A stretch of 64,000 bases of DNA. Source: JAJFUE01 sp041687335. GTDB taxonomy: Bacteria > Sumerlaeota > Sumerlaeia > MVZB01. The stretch covers positions 1 to 64,000 of the forward strand of contig JAWLCE010000005.1 of NCBI GenBank assembly GCA_041687335.1, given 5' to 3'. Numbering within the stretch: the first letter of the stretch is position 1; each line of letters opens with the position of its first letter. The notes beneath the pieces were generated by a model. It worked only from the letters and a program-made list of their open reading frames with translations, did no database searches and was not told where the DNA came from. The position numbers and the translations under genes are program-made. Below are positions 24,948 through 33,210 of this stretch, one piece after another.

Positions 24948-27695
24948 TCACCTCAGGCGATAGAGGTATAGCGGGTCGTAGTCTTCGCGCAGGACTTGGA
25001 ACTGGGCGATGGGTTCGGGGTGGTGGCCGAGTATTGCGAGCGCTTTGTCGTAGCGCGGGTCGGGGAGCTCGAAGGGCTGGCCGTCGTAGTGCAGGTCGAA
25101 ATCGATCGGGCCCAGCGTGAGCAGGTAGTCGGGCTGGTGATGGGCGAGGCGGTCGGCGAAGGAATCGGGGCCGTAACGCAGGTTGACCGGCCGCAGCGAG
25201 GGTTCATAGAGCGTGACCAGCGAGGCGCCGTGCGCCATCAGGACCGGCCGGGCGCCGTCCGCGGCGATGATCGCTGCGACTTGGCCCGCCATGTCGCGGA
25301 AAGTGTAGTTTGGGTCGGCCAGGCGCCGGCCGATTTGGTGCAATTGCTGGGCGCCGGTCGCCGCCAGCAGGCCGGCGGCCCCGATCAGCAGGACGAGGGC
25401 GATGCGGCGCGGCCAGCCGCCGGTGGCGAGGCGGAGGCTGGTCTCGTGCCAGAGGTGGCGCACCAGCAGCGCCCCGCCGATCGAGTAGGGGACCAGCAGC
25501 GGCATCCAGTAACGGTTCTTGAAATTGGGGTAGGTGGCGAACATGCCGACGTAGAGCACGAACCAGAGGGCGGCGAACCAGAAGAGCGGGTGGCGGCGCA
25601 GGCGTCCGCAAGCGAGCGCCAGCAGCGGCAGCCCGAAAAGGATCAGCCGATAGGCGGGTTTGTTGATGATGCGCGCCTGATGGGCCACCTTCTCGAAATT
25701 GTCCAGCACCTCGAGCGGGTGGAAGGTCATGTGCATGCCGACGTTGGTGCGGTGGAAATAGCTGTAGTCAACATGGTGCGGAATGGCGAGCGCGAGCAGG
25801 TGCGCCAGCACGATGATTGTGAAGAGGCCGAGCGCGACGGCAGGCGCCAGCCAGGGGCGCGGCCGGCGGCGGCCGGTCCAAAAGAGAATCGCAAGCCACA
25901 GCGGCAGGCTGAAGATGGCGGTGGACTTGGTGTAGAAAGCCAGCGCTTGGGCGAGCGTGGAGAGCAGCGTCAGCGGGCGGCGGCGCGGCCCTTCGGCGAG
26001 GCTGGCCAAGGCGCAGGCGGAGAGCGCGAAGAAGGCCATCGGCAGCTCGGCCAAGGCCAGTCGGCTGAAGGCGAAGGCGTAGTCGCTGGTCATGAGCAGG
26101 GCCACGCCCAGCAGCGCCGTCCAGTGGCCCTCCCAGCGCCAGAGGAGGCCATAGATGAGGCCGCAGAGGGCGAAAAAGAAGGCGCAGATGGTCAGGCGCG
26201 CGGCGACGATGCCGAGGCCGAAAATGTTGAAGCCGAGATAGTGGAACAGCTGGAGCACGGGCAGGTTGTAGATGAAATTGAGGTCGGTCTGGGCGTGCCA
26301 GCGGCCGGTCTGCATCGCGGTGATGGCGTTGTTGGCGTACCAGCCCTCGTCGGTGAAGAGCAGACCGCCCTTGATCATTTCGGGGGCGAGGAAGTCGGCC
26401 TCCAGGTGCAGGAGGCGCGCCAGGGCCGCCAGCATGACCAGCGCCAGCAGGGGGAAGAACCAGCGGCGGGCGCGCAGGGGGGGGCGCGGGGTGGCCGGAT
26501 CGGGTCCCTCGGGCGGGGGCGCGGGGGCGGCCAGGGCGCGGTCCAGGCGCTCGGCGACGTGACGCCACTGAAGCTGACCGGCAACGCGGCGGCGGTTGGC
26601 CTCGCCGAGGGCGTCGAGCCGGGCGGGATCGGCCAGTAGCGCGGCGACGGCGTCGGCGATGGCGGACTCGGATTCGGGCTCGACCAGCAGTCCGGTCTCG
26701 CCGTGGGTGATGGCGTCGGCCGTGCCGCCGGCGGCCCCGCCGACCGCGGCGAGTCCGTAGTGGCCGGCCTCGGCGTAGACGATGCCGAAGCCCTCGACCT
26801 TGGCGGCGGCAGCGTTATGCCGGCTGGGCATGACAAACAGGTCTGCGGCGCCGTAGAGCGCCGGGCGCAGCTGGTCGGGGAAGAAGCCGGTGAAGTGGAC
26901 ACGGTCGGCGACGCCGTGCTCGCGGGCGAGCGACTGGAGGCGGTCGAGGTCCTCGCCGCCGCCGGCGACACAGTAATGCAGGTCGGGGGCGCCGGCCAGA
27001 ATGCGCGGCAGGGCGCGGATCATGACGTCGATCCCCTTGTGCGGGGTCAGGCGGGCGACGGTGAGCAGCAGGGGGCCGTTGGCGGGCAGGCCGAGCCGGC
27101 GGCGGGCCTCGTCGCGGGGGAGGGGCGGGGCGAGGGCCTCGCCGTCGATGCCGCAGCCGAGGATGATCGGGCGCAGGCGGTCACCCAGCGTGCGGCGCAC
27201 CAGTTCGCCGGTGAAGCGGCTGTTGACGAAGACCTTCATGCCGGCGACGAGGGCGGCATAGTGGCGGCGCTCGTGCCAGCGGCGGCGTGAAATCTTCGAG
27301 ATGTCGTTGCCGTGGAAGAGGATGCCGGACGGGATGCGCAGCAGGCGCAGCGCGTGCAGCCAGGGCTCGGGCACGAGGGTGGTGGCCAGCGCGAAGCGGA
27401 TGTCGTGGCGGCGGGCCAGCTCGCGGGCCTGGCGCCAGAACTGAAGGTGGCGGGCGCGGCCCTTGAGGGCGCGCCAGTCGCGGCGGTGGATGGCGAAAGG
27501 CTGGGCGGGGTCAAAGTCTTCGTCGCCGGGCTGGGACTGGGCCAGGACGATGACCTGCCAGCCCAGGCGCGTCAGATGCAGGCAGAGCTGATGGGTCATC
27601 TCGGCCACGCCGCCGACCTTGGGCTTGTAATTGGGGGCGAGGACGAGGATCGCGCCGCGGGTGGAGGGGGTGGCGTGGGTGTCGGAAACAGGCAT
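24948..27695 (-). CDS. Two-domain glycosyltransferase: GT4 fused to PMT/ArnT-like membrane transferase
   Basis: 915 aa from the ATG at 27695. Residues 1-395 form a GT-B glycosyltransferase of family 4: the N-terminal loop NYKPKVGGVAE, then LLTVARLTPHKGIDVMIRAL, and the E-X7-E motif EGFGIVYAE (301-309). After a Pro-rich linker (about 390-408) comes a polytopic membrane part with some ten or more helices. Its first external loop carries LFTDEGWYANN, the DE motif of lipid-phosphate-sugar-dependent (GT39/GT83) enzymes, followed by a soluble C-terminal domain. A nucleotide-sugar transferase on the cytoplasmic side joined to a polyprenyl-phosphate-sugar transferase on the outer side suggests glycan assembly across the membrane. 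The acceptor is unknown. The gene is divergent from the DnaK-kinase gene. Confidence 0.85.
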   Translation of the reverse strand: MPVSDTHATPSTRGAILVLAPNYKPKVGGVAEMTHQLCLHLTRLGWQVIVLAQSQPGDEDFDPAQPFAIHRRDWRALKGRARHLQFWRQARELARRHDIRFALATTLVPEPWLHALRLLRIPSGILFHGNDISKISRRRWHERRHYAALVAGMKVFVNSRFTGELVRRTLGDRLRPIILGCGIDGEALAPPLPRDEARRRLGLPANGPLLLTVARLTPHKGIDVMIRALPRILAGAPDLHYCVAGGGEDLDRLQSLAREHGVADRVHFTGFFPDQLRPALYGAADLFVMPSRHNAAAAKVEGFGIVYAEAGHYGLAAVGGAAGGTADAITHGETGLLVEPESESAIADAVAALLADPARLDALGEANRRRVAGQLQWRHVAERLDRALAAPAPPPEGPDPATPRPPLRARRWFFPLLALVMLAALARLLHLEADFLAPEMIKGGLLFTDEGWYANNAITAMQTGRWHAQTDLNFIYNLPVLQLFHYLGFNIFGLGIVAARLTICAFFFALCGLIYGLLWRWEGHWTALLGVALLMTSDYAFAFSRLALAELPMAFFALSACALASLAEGPRRRPLTLLSTLAQALAFYTKSTAIFSLPLWLAILFWTGRRRPRPWLAPAVALGLFTIIVLAHLLALAIPHHVDYSYFHRTNVGMHMTFHPLEVLDNFEKVAHQARIINKPAYRLILFGLPLLALACGRLRRHPLFWFAALWFVLYVGMFATYPNFKNRYWMPLLVPYSIGGALLVRHLWHETSLRLATGGWPRRIALVLLIGAAGLLAATGAQQLHQIGRRLADPNYTFRDMAGQVAAIIAADGARPVLMAHGASLVTLYEPSLRPVNLRYGPDSFADRLAHHQPDYLLTLGPIDFDLHYDGQPFELPDPRYDKALAILGHHPEPIAQFQVLREDYDPLYLYRLR

Positions 27696-28091
27696 GTTCA
27701 ACCATGGCGCCCTATAGGGGAGACTTTTCCGCCTGCCATTGTGATGGCGCGGGGCGGGCGAGTCAAGAAACGGCCATTGGGAAGGACTTCGAGCCTTCAT
27801 TTTCTGTCGCCAAGACGCAGAGGAATGGCCGAATGATGCAAAGGGAGGATCATCTCCTTTCATGCAGCCCCCAGCGCACATGTCACCTGCGCACGGAAAA
27901 GCGGTCGTTTTCGATTTGGGTCTTTGTTTAGATCGAAAAATCAGAAGCATGGGGGATGGTGCGACTGCGGGAGGGATGGGCGGAGAAGGGAAAAATGCTA
28001 TCCAGATCGGCCGGGGTGCTGCCGATAAGGTAAACGAAAAGGGATCGGCGCGCGCCGGGGACCTGATCAATCCAGAACAGCGAAAGCCATC
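27696..28091. other. Divergent intergenic region with one GCAAAG-type repeat
   Basis: About 400 bp separate the divergent glycosyltransferase and DnaK-kinase genes. Positions 27804-27846 (TCGCCAAGACGCAGAGGAAT, then GATGCAAAGGGA) belong to the dispersed GCAAAG family. The AT-richer stretch 27895-27950 (TTTCGATTTGGGTCTTTG, then TTAGATC) is a reasonable place for the dnaK-kinase promoter, but no clear hexamer pair is seen. There is no CIRCE-type inverted repeat (TTAGCACTC-N9-GAGTGCTAA), as would be expected of HrcA control. Confidence 0.6.
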
Positions 28092-31000
28092 ATGGAAAAC
28101 AGTCCGCACGTCATAGGGATCGATCTCGGGACAACCAACTCGGTGGTCGCGGTGGTCGATTCGGGCGAACCCAACGTGATCAACAACCAGGAGGGGCGCA
28201 GCAAGACCCCCTCGGTGGTGGCCTTTGACGAACAAGGCGGGGTCACGGTCGGAGAGATCGCGCTGCGACAGGGGGCGACCCAGCCGCGGCGGACGATCTG
28301 TTCGGTCAAGCGCTTCATCGGCCGGATGCACGACGAGATTTTGGATGAGGGGGACCTGGTCTCGTTTGAGCTGACCGCCGACGAGGCCGGACGCTCGGCG
28401 ATCCGGGTGGACGAGAGGGTTTACCTGCCCGAGCAGATTTCGGCGCAGGTGCTGGCCAAGCTCAAGCAGGCGGCGGAGGATTACCTGGGCCAGCGCGTGG
28501 GGCGGGTGGTGCTGACCGTGCCGGCTTATTTCGACGACAACCAGCGGCAGGCGACGATGGAGGCGGCCAAGCTGGCCGGGCTGGAAGTGCTGCGCCTGCT
28601 CAACGAGCCGACGGCGGCGGCGATGGCCTATGGGTTGGGGCGGGGCGGACGCGAGACGGTGGCGGTCTATGACTTCGGCGGCGGCACGTTCGACTTCAGC
28701 GTGCTGGACATCGAGGACAAGACCTTTGAGGTCTTGTGTTCCAACGGCAACAGCCGGCTGGGCGGGGATGATCTCGACACGGCATTGACCGACTGGCTGG
28801 CGGACCGTTTCCAACAGGTCCACGGGATCGACCTGCGCGAGGATCCGATGACGTTGCGGCGGCTGCGGGATGCGGCCGAGCGGGCCAAGTGCGAGTTGTC
28901 GAGCGCGTTTGAGACGCTGGTCAGCCTGCCGTTCATCGCCTACGTGGACGGGGTGCCGATTCACCTTGAGGAGCGGATCGAGCGGGAGGTGTTCGAGGAG
29001 CTGGCCGAGCCGTATGTGCGTGAGACGATCGAATGCTGCGTGCGGGGGCTGCGCCAGGCGCGGGTGCGCAAGGAGGACATCACGCGCGTGATCCTGGTGG
29101 GCGGCTCGACGCGGATTCCGCTGGTGCAGGACAGCGTGGAGGACTTTTTCGGGCTGGCGCCGTTCAAGGGCATCAACCCCGACGAGATCGTGGCGCTGGG
29201 GGCGGCGATCCAGGGCGCGGTGATGAACGGTGAGCTGGAGGAGGTCGTGCTGCTGGACGTGACGCCCCACACGCTGGGGATCGAGCTGCGCGGCAACCGG
29301 CGCTCGATGCTGGTGGAGAAGAATGCGACGATCCCGATCAAGGTCCACAAGACGTTCAGCACAACCGAAGACCACCAGACCTTTGTCAACATCCACGTTT
29401 TGCAGGGCGACAGCGACAAGGCCAATGAGTGCCGGAGTCTGGGGCGGTTCACGCTTTCGGGGATCGAGGATGCGCCGGCGGGGGTGCCGCGCATCCGGGT
29501 AACCTTTTTCATCAATGCCGACGGCATCGTGGAGATTTCGGCGGCGGACTTGGCGAGCGGGGCCGAGCGCTCGCTGGTGATCAGCCATGCCTACCTGAAT
29601 TCGGACCAGCGCCAGAAGACTCAGGGTGAGGGGCGGCGCAAGCGGCGGCGGCGGCGGGCGATCATGGAATCGTCCGACGGCAGCGGTGAGCTGGCGCCGG
29701 TGCGCGCGCGGCGGGAGTCGACCGAGGCGCGCCGGCGTGATCCGGCCGCCACGGGATCGGCCGGCGGCGGGGCGACCGGCACGCATGTGAATTTCGCAAT
29801 GATCCACGGGGACACGGAACCGCAGCCGGTGCCGCGCCAGCCGGCGCGCAGCCGGGAGGCTGACGAACGGCAGGTGGTTGAAGCGGCGGTGGCCGGCCCG
29901 AGCGCGCCCGCAACCGAGGCCGCTGATTCAACCATCGGGCACGGGCCGCGGCGGGCGATGATACCGGCCGCGGCGGCGTTGACGCAGACGGTGACGGCGC
30001 CGCCGGCGGCCCGGGGGACGGTGCCCGCGGGTTCCCCGCCGGCAATGCCCACGCCACCGGCCACGCCCGTGACCATGCCGGTGGCTGCGTCCGCGGCGAC
30101 GCCGGTGGCCGCCGATGTGGCCCCGCGTGAGGAATTGCTTGCCGAGCTGCCGGCGGAGTTGCCGGCTGAGCTGGCGCCGATGGTGGAGATCCTGCTGGAG
30201 GGGCGGCGCGACGAGAACGCCTGCCGGCTGTATCGGGACGCACGGGCGCAGTTCGCCGAGTTCTGCCAGCAGCGCTTCGACCAGATATCACTCCAGCTTC
30301 TACTGGCGCGCCTGCACCTGTTTGCCGGCGAGGCCGAGAGCTCGCTGGAGGTGCTCGAGCAGTTGCGGATGCGGCCGGAGGCCCCGACCGAGCGGATGCT
30401 GGCGGCGTATGATGAATTCTGTGCCCAAGCCCCCGATAGCCTGGCCGGCCGCGGCGAGCGAGCCGAACTGGCCGAGCAGGCGGGGCAGATCGAGCGGGCG
30501 ATCGCGGACCTTGAGCTGCTGGTGGAGCCCGAGGACGCGGACCCGGCCCTGCTGGCGCGGCTGGCGGGACTCTACCGGCGCGCGCTGGGGGATCACTCCG
30601 ACGCGGCGATCCAGTTCAAGCTGGTGGGGCTGCATCTGCGCCTGCGCGACATCGACGCGGCGATCACGCAGCTCCAGCAACTGGTGACGCTGCCCGACCA
30701 CCGGCATCGGGCCAACAAGCTGCTGGGCCTGTGCTTCTGGCAGAAAGGGATGCGCCACCTGGCCTGGCAGAAGCTGCGCACGCTGCCCATCAATGACGAG
30801 ATGAAGGACATCCTCTACCGGTTGGCCGACGACATGGACCTGCACGACGAGCTGCTGCACGCCAAGTATGCGCTGGAGCGGATCTATGAGGTCGACATCC
30901 AGTATCGGGACGTGGGGGAGCGGCTGAAGAAGCTTTCGTACCGGCTCGAGCTGCAGCGCGATGGGCGCTACGGCAGCACCCCGGCGCCGCGAACGGGGCT

Positions 31001-31799
31001 GGGCACGACGCTGGAGTCGGGGGGCGAGCTGGGTGGGCGCTTCGAGATCATCGAGGAGATCAACCGCGGCTCGATGGGGATCGTCTACAAGGCGCGCGAC
31101 AAGATATTGGATGAGATCGTGGCGATCAAGGTGCTCAATGACTTCCTCTGCGCCGACCAGGAGGCGATCGAGCGGTTCAAGCAGGAGGCGCGCTCATCGC
31201 GGCGGCTGACCCACCAGAACATCGTGCGGATCCACGACCTGTTCGACCTGGACGGCAAAAAGTTCATCTCGATGGAGTTCATCGAGGGGGACAACTTGAA
31301 GACGCTGCTGGCGCGCAACGTGACCTTCAGCGACGACATCGCGCTGACCTACCTGTTCCAGATTTGCGAGGGGCTGGCCTATGCCCACCGGCTGCATGTG
31401 GTCCACCGCGACATCAAGCCGGCCAACATCATGATCACGGCGCGCAATCAGGTGAAGATCACCGACTTTGGCATTGCCAAGCTGCTGACCGAGCACCAGA
31501 CCAAGACCGGGACGCTGATCATGGGCACGCCGCTCTACATGGCGCCTGAGCAGATCGAGGGCGGGCGGATCGACCATCGCTGCGACATCTATGCCCTGGG
31601 GATCATGCTTTGGGAGATGGTGATGGGGCACCCGCCGTTCAATGAGGGCAACATCGAGTATCAGCACGTGCACAGCCCGGTGCCCGAAATCACCCGCACG
31701 GTCAGCGAAAAGCTGCGCAAGATCATTCTGCACTGCGTGAAGAAGAGGCCGGAGGAACGATTCCAGACGGCGGAAGAGATTTTGACACGGATTGTCTGA
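28092..31799 (+). CDS. Hsp70 (DnaK) - helical repeat - Ser/Thr protein kinase fusion
   Basis: 1235 aa in one uninterrupted frame. Residues 1-385 are an Hsp70 ATPase domain: phosphate loop GIDLGTTNS (9-17), K73 in SVKRFIG, VPAYFDDNQRQAT, DFGGGTFD (194-201) and ILVGGSTRIP. Residues 386-505 match the beta part of the substrate-binding domain (LVEKNATIPI, FSTTEDHQTFVNIHVLQG). The helical lid is missing. Instead there is a basic patch (RRKRRRRR, about 515) and a 180-residue Ala/Pro-rich linker. Residues 690-955 are TPR-like helices. Residues 983-1235 are a complete Hanks-type kinase: glycine loop about 990-998, VAIK (K1013), HRDIKPAN (D1107), DFG (1125-1127), APE (1151-1153). It is probably cytoplasmic; no membrane helix is seen. 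The next gene, a STAS protein, starts 2 bp after the stop. Confidence 0.93.
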   Translation: MENSPHVIGIDLGTTNSVVAVVDSGEPNVINNQEGRSKTPSVVAFDEQGGVTVGEIALRQGATQPRRTICSVKRFIGRMHDEILDEGDLVSFELTADEAGRSAIRVDERVYLPEQISAQVLAKLKQAAEDYLGQRVGRVVLTVPAYFDDNQRQATMEAAKLAGLEVLRLLNEPTAAAMAYGLGRGGRETVAVYDFGGGTFDFSVLDIEDKTFEVLCSNGNSRLGGDDLDTALTDWLADRFQQVHGIDLREDPMTLRRLRDAAERAKCELSSAFETLVSLPFIAYVDGVPIHLEERIEREVFEELAEPYVRETIECCVRGLRQARVRKEDITRVILVGGSTRIPLVQDSVEDFFGLAPFKGINPDEIVALGAAIQGAVMNGELEEVVLLDVTPHTLGIELRGNRRSMLVEKNATIPIKVHKTFSTTEDHQTFVNIHVLQGDSDKANECRSLGRFTLSGIEDAPAGVPRIRVTFFINADGIVEISAADLASGAERSLVISHAYLNSDQRQKTQGEGRRKRRRRRAIMESSDGSGELAPVRARRESTEARRRDPAATGSAGGGATGTHVNFAMIHGDTEPQPVPRQPARSREADERQVVEAAVAGPSAPATEAADSTIGHGPRRAMIPAAAALTQTVTAPPAARGTVPAGSPPAMPTPPATPVTMPVAASAATPVAADVAPREELLAELPAELPAELAPMVEILLEGRRDENACRLYRDARAQFAEFCQQRFDQISLQLLLARLHLFAGEAESSLEVLEQLRMRPEAPTERMLAAYDEFCAQAPDSLAGRGERAELAEQAGQIERAIADLELLVEPEDADPALLARLAGLYRRALGDHSDAAIQFKLVGLHLRLRDIDAAITQLQQLVTLPDHRHRANKLLGLCFWQKGMRHLAWQKLRTLPINDEMKDILYRLADDMDLHDELLHAKYALERIYEVDIQYRDVGERLKKLSYRLELQRDGRYGSTPAPRTGLGTTLESGGELGGRFEIIEEINRGSMGIVYKARDKILDEIVAIKVLNDFLCADQEAIERFKQEARSSRRLTHQNIVRIHDLFDLDGKKFISMEFIEGDNLKTLLARNVTFSDDIALTYLFQICEGLAYAHRLHVVHRDIKPANIMITARNQVKITDFGIAKLLTEHQTKTGTLIMGTPLYMAPEQIEGGRIDHRCDIYALGIMLWEMVMGHPPFNEGNIEYQHVHSPVPEITRTVSEKLRKIILHCVKKRPEERFQTAEEILTRIV

Positions 31800-31801
31800 C
31801 C

Positions 31802-32167
31802 ATGAGCCATAGCGATACCAAATACCAACTGCTGGCCGATTTCAACCCGCACCCGGACATCTGCGTGCGGCTGCTCGAGCGGCATGGGCCGTCGTTGACG
31901 GCGACCCTGGCGGGCCAGTTGCGGCTGGAAGGGTCGGCCCGCCTGCTCGAGTTCCTCGTGGAGCAGTTCGATCGCCACCATCCGCAGTGTCTGATTTTGG
32001 ACTGCGCCGAGTTGAGCTTCGTGGACAGCCAGGGATTATCGATGCTGTTGCAACTGCACAAGGCGTGCCGCAACGTGGGGATCGAGCTGAGCCTGCGCGA
32101 CCCCAACCCCTTCCTGCGCGACCTCTTGCGACTGACGCGGATTGACACCTACTTCCACATTTACTGA
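31802..32167 (+). CDS. STAS-domain protein, anti-anti-sigma factor-like (SpoIIAA family)
   Basis: 121 aa. The C-terminal two-thirds is a STAS fold. CLILDCAELSFVDSQGLSML contains the conserved position D75-S76-Q-G, where anti-sigma-factor antagonists are phosphorylated by a kinase. In the classical partner-switch module the kinase is a small HATPase (SpoIIAB/RsbW); none lies here. The gene starts 2 bp after the DnaK-kinase stop, so translation is coupled and the fused Hanks kinase is the natural candidate to act on it (inference). The first 30 residues are not clearly conserved. Confidence 0.88.
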   Translation: MSHSDTKYQLLADFNPHPDICVRLLERHGPSLTATLAGQLRLEGSARLLEFLVEQFDRHHPQCLILDCAELSFVDSQGLSMLLQLHKACRNVGIELSLRDPNPFLRDLLRLTRIDTYFHIY

Positions 32168-32561
32168 TCATCAATTCTTGCGCCGGCAGGGAACGCCAGC
32201 CCCAGTTCCTAGTTCCGCCTTCAGGCGGTAGGGGCATGCCAACTTCTTCAGTATGTGTTTAAGCGTAAAAAGGGCGACATGGTCTACCCCTGTGGCTGCC
32301 ACTGTGTCGCCCCCTCAGGGCTCTGATAATTTGGCCGGAATACCCTGGGTTACGCTTCGCTCACCCAGGGCTTTTGAACTGTGCCCACCCTTTCAGGGTG
32401 GAATGCGGTGACATACCCGCCACGCTAAAGACATACCACGCTTGGCCACCATATGTTGCCGCTGCCGCGGCTTTGGTTTCGAGTGGTGTTGCCCGAATAT
32501 TGATGCAAAGTGGCGGGGGGTCTGGCTATGCTGGGGTTGGATTTTCTGCAAGGAGAAATGG
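32168..32561. repeat. Repeat-filled intergenic region (hairpin family A)
   Basis: Positions 32270-32410 repeat the family-A element of 7.4 and 19.8 kb: GGCGACATGGT...ACTGTGTCGCC, CCCTCAGGGCT, ACCCTGGGT-(TACGCTTCGCT)-CACCCAGGGCTTTT and CCACCCTTTCAGGGTGG. The ACCCTGGG/CCCAGGG hairpin followed by TTTT could also end transcription of the DnaK-kinase/STAS operon. The next gene's ribosome-binding site lies at 32550-32555. Confidence 0.8.
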
Positions 32562-33179
32562 ATGAACCGGCCCATCGATACCCAGCGGTTGCGCCAGCTT
32601 GAAGAGCAGGCGCAGGAGTGCGAGCGCGAGGATGATTACGCCAGCGCGCTGGAAATCTATGAGGCGATCGACCGCGAGGGCTGGGCCCAGGTCAAGCACC
32701 TGCTGGCGATGGGGGAATGCTGCATGCGGATCCGCCAGCGCCAGAGTGCACGGCGGTATTGGACGCGGGCCTGGGAGCTTGACCCGGGCCAGAGTCGCGC
32801 CAGTGAGCTGCTGGACCGATTCTTTCCTGGCTGGGAGAAGGTCGCGGCCAGCACTCAGAGCCCGATTCCGCCAACGCCGGCCGTGAAGGCGGGCGGGCTG
32901 AGCGTGGAGATGATCCAGCCGACCAAACCCGCTCCCGCGCCGGCGCGGGCGGCCGCCCCGCCGGCGCCCGAGCAAGATTGGCTGGCAAATCAGCTGAGCG
33001 GCCAGAGTAAAATGATCCCCAACAATGGCGGGCCGGCCGGGCAGGACGTTGGTGAACCGCAGCCGGTGGAGGCGCGGGTGGAAAACCGCGTCAACTGGAG
33101 CTACATCATGGCGGATGCCAGCGAGGAAGCGGCCTCCTCGCGGCGCAAGACGCCTCCCCCCGCCCGGGCTGCCCAATGA
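32562..33179 (+). CDS. Small TPR-like protein of unknown function
   Basis: 205 aa from the ATG at 32562, with AAGGAG 7 bp upstream. Residues 5-90 form about two TPR-like helix pairs (ECEREDDYASALEIYEAI, then MGECCMRIRQRQSARRYW). After this come a Pro/Ala-rich stretch (about 105-145) and a short tail with NRVNWSYIMADASEEA. No signal peptide or membrane helix is visible. It lies 31 bp upstream of the GH67 gene in the same direction but has no evident link to sugar use. Its function is unknown. Confidence 0.7.
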   Translation: MNRPIDTQRLRQLEEQAQECEREDDYASALEIYEAIDREGWAQVKHLLAMGECCMRIRQRQSARRYWTRAWELDPGQSRASELLDRFFPGWEKVAASTQSPIPPTPAVKAGGLSVEMIQPTKPAPAPARAAAPPAPEQDWLANQLSGQSKMIPNNGGPAGQDVGEPQPVEARVENRVNWSYIMADASEEAASSRRKTPPPARAAQ

Positions 33180-33210
33180 TCCTGAAGATGAGCTTCAAAA
33201 GGAACGCATC

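Noticed and set aside
27696..28091. Search for a CIRCE element or a sigma32-type heat-shock promoter before the DnaK fusion
   Set aside because: No TTAGCACTC-N9-GAGTGCTAA or clear sigma32 pair was found, so heat-shock control cannot be claimed from the sequence.
27696..29807. An open frame antisense to the DnaK-kinase gene continues the glycosyltransferase frame upstream, giving about 1600 codons in all
   Set aside because: The extension has Arg/His/Pro-rich low-complexity translation typical of the reverse strand of GC-rich genes and no similarity. The glycosyltransferase has a natural N-terminus at 27695.
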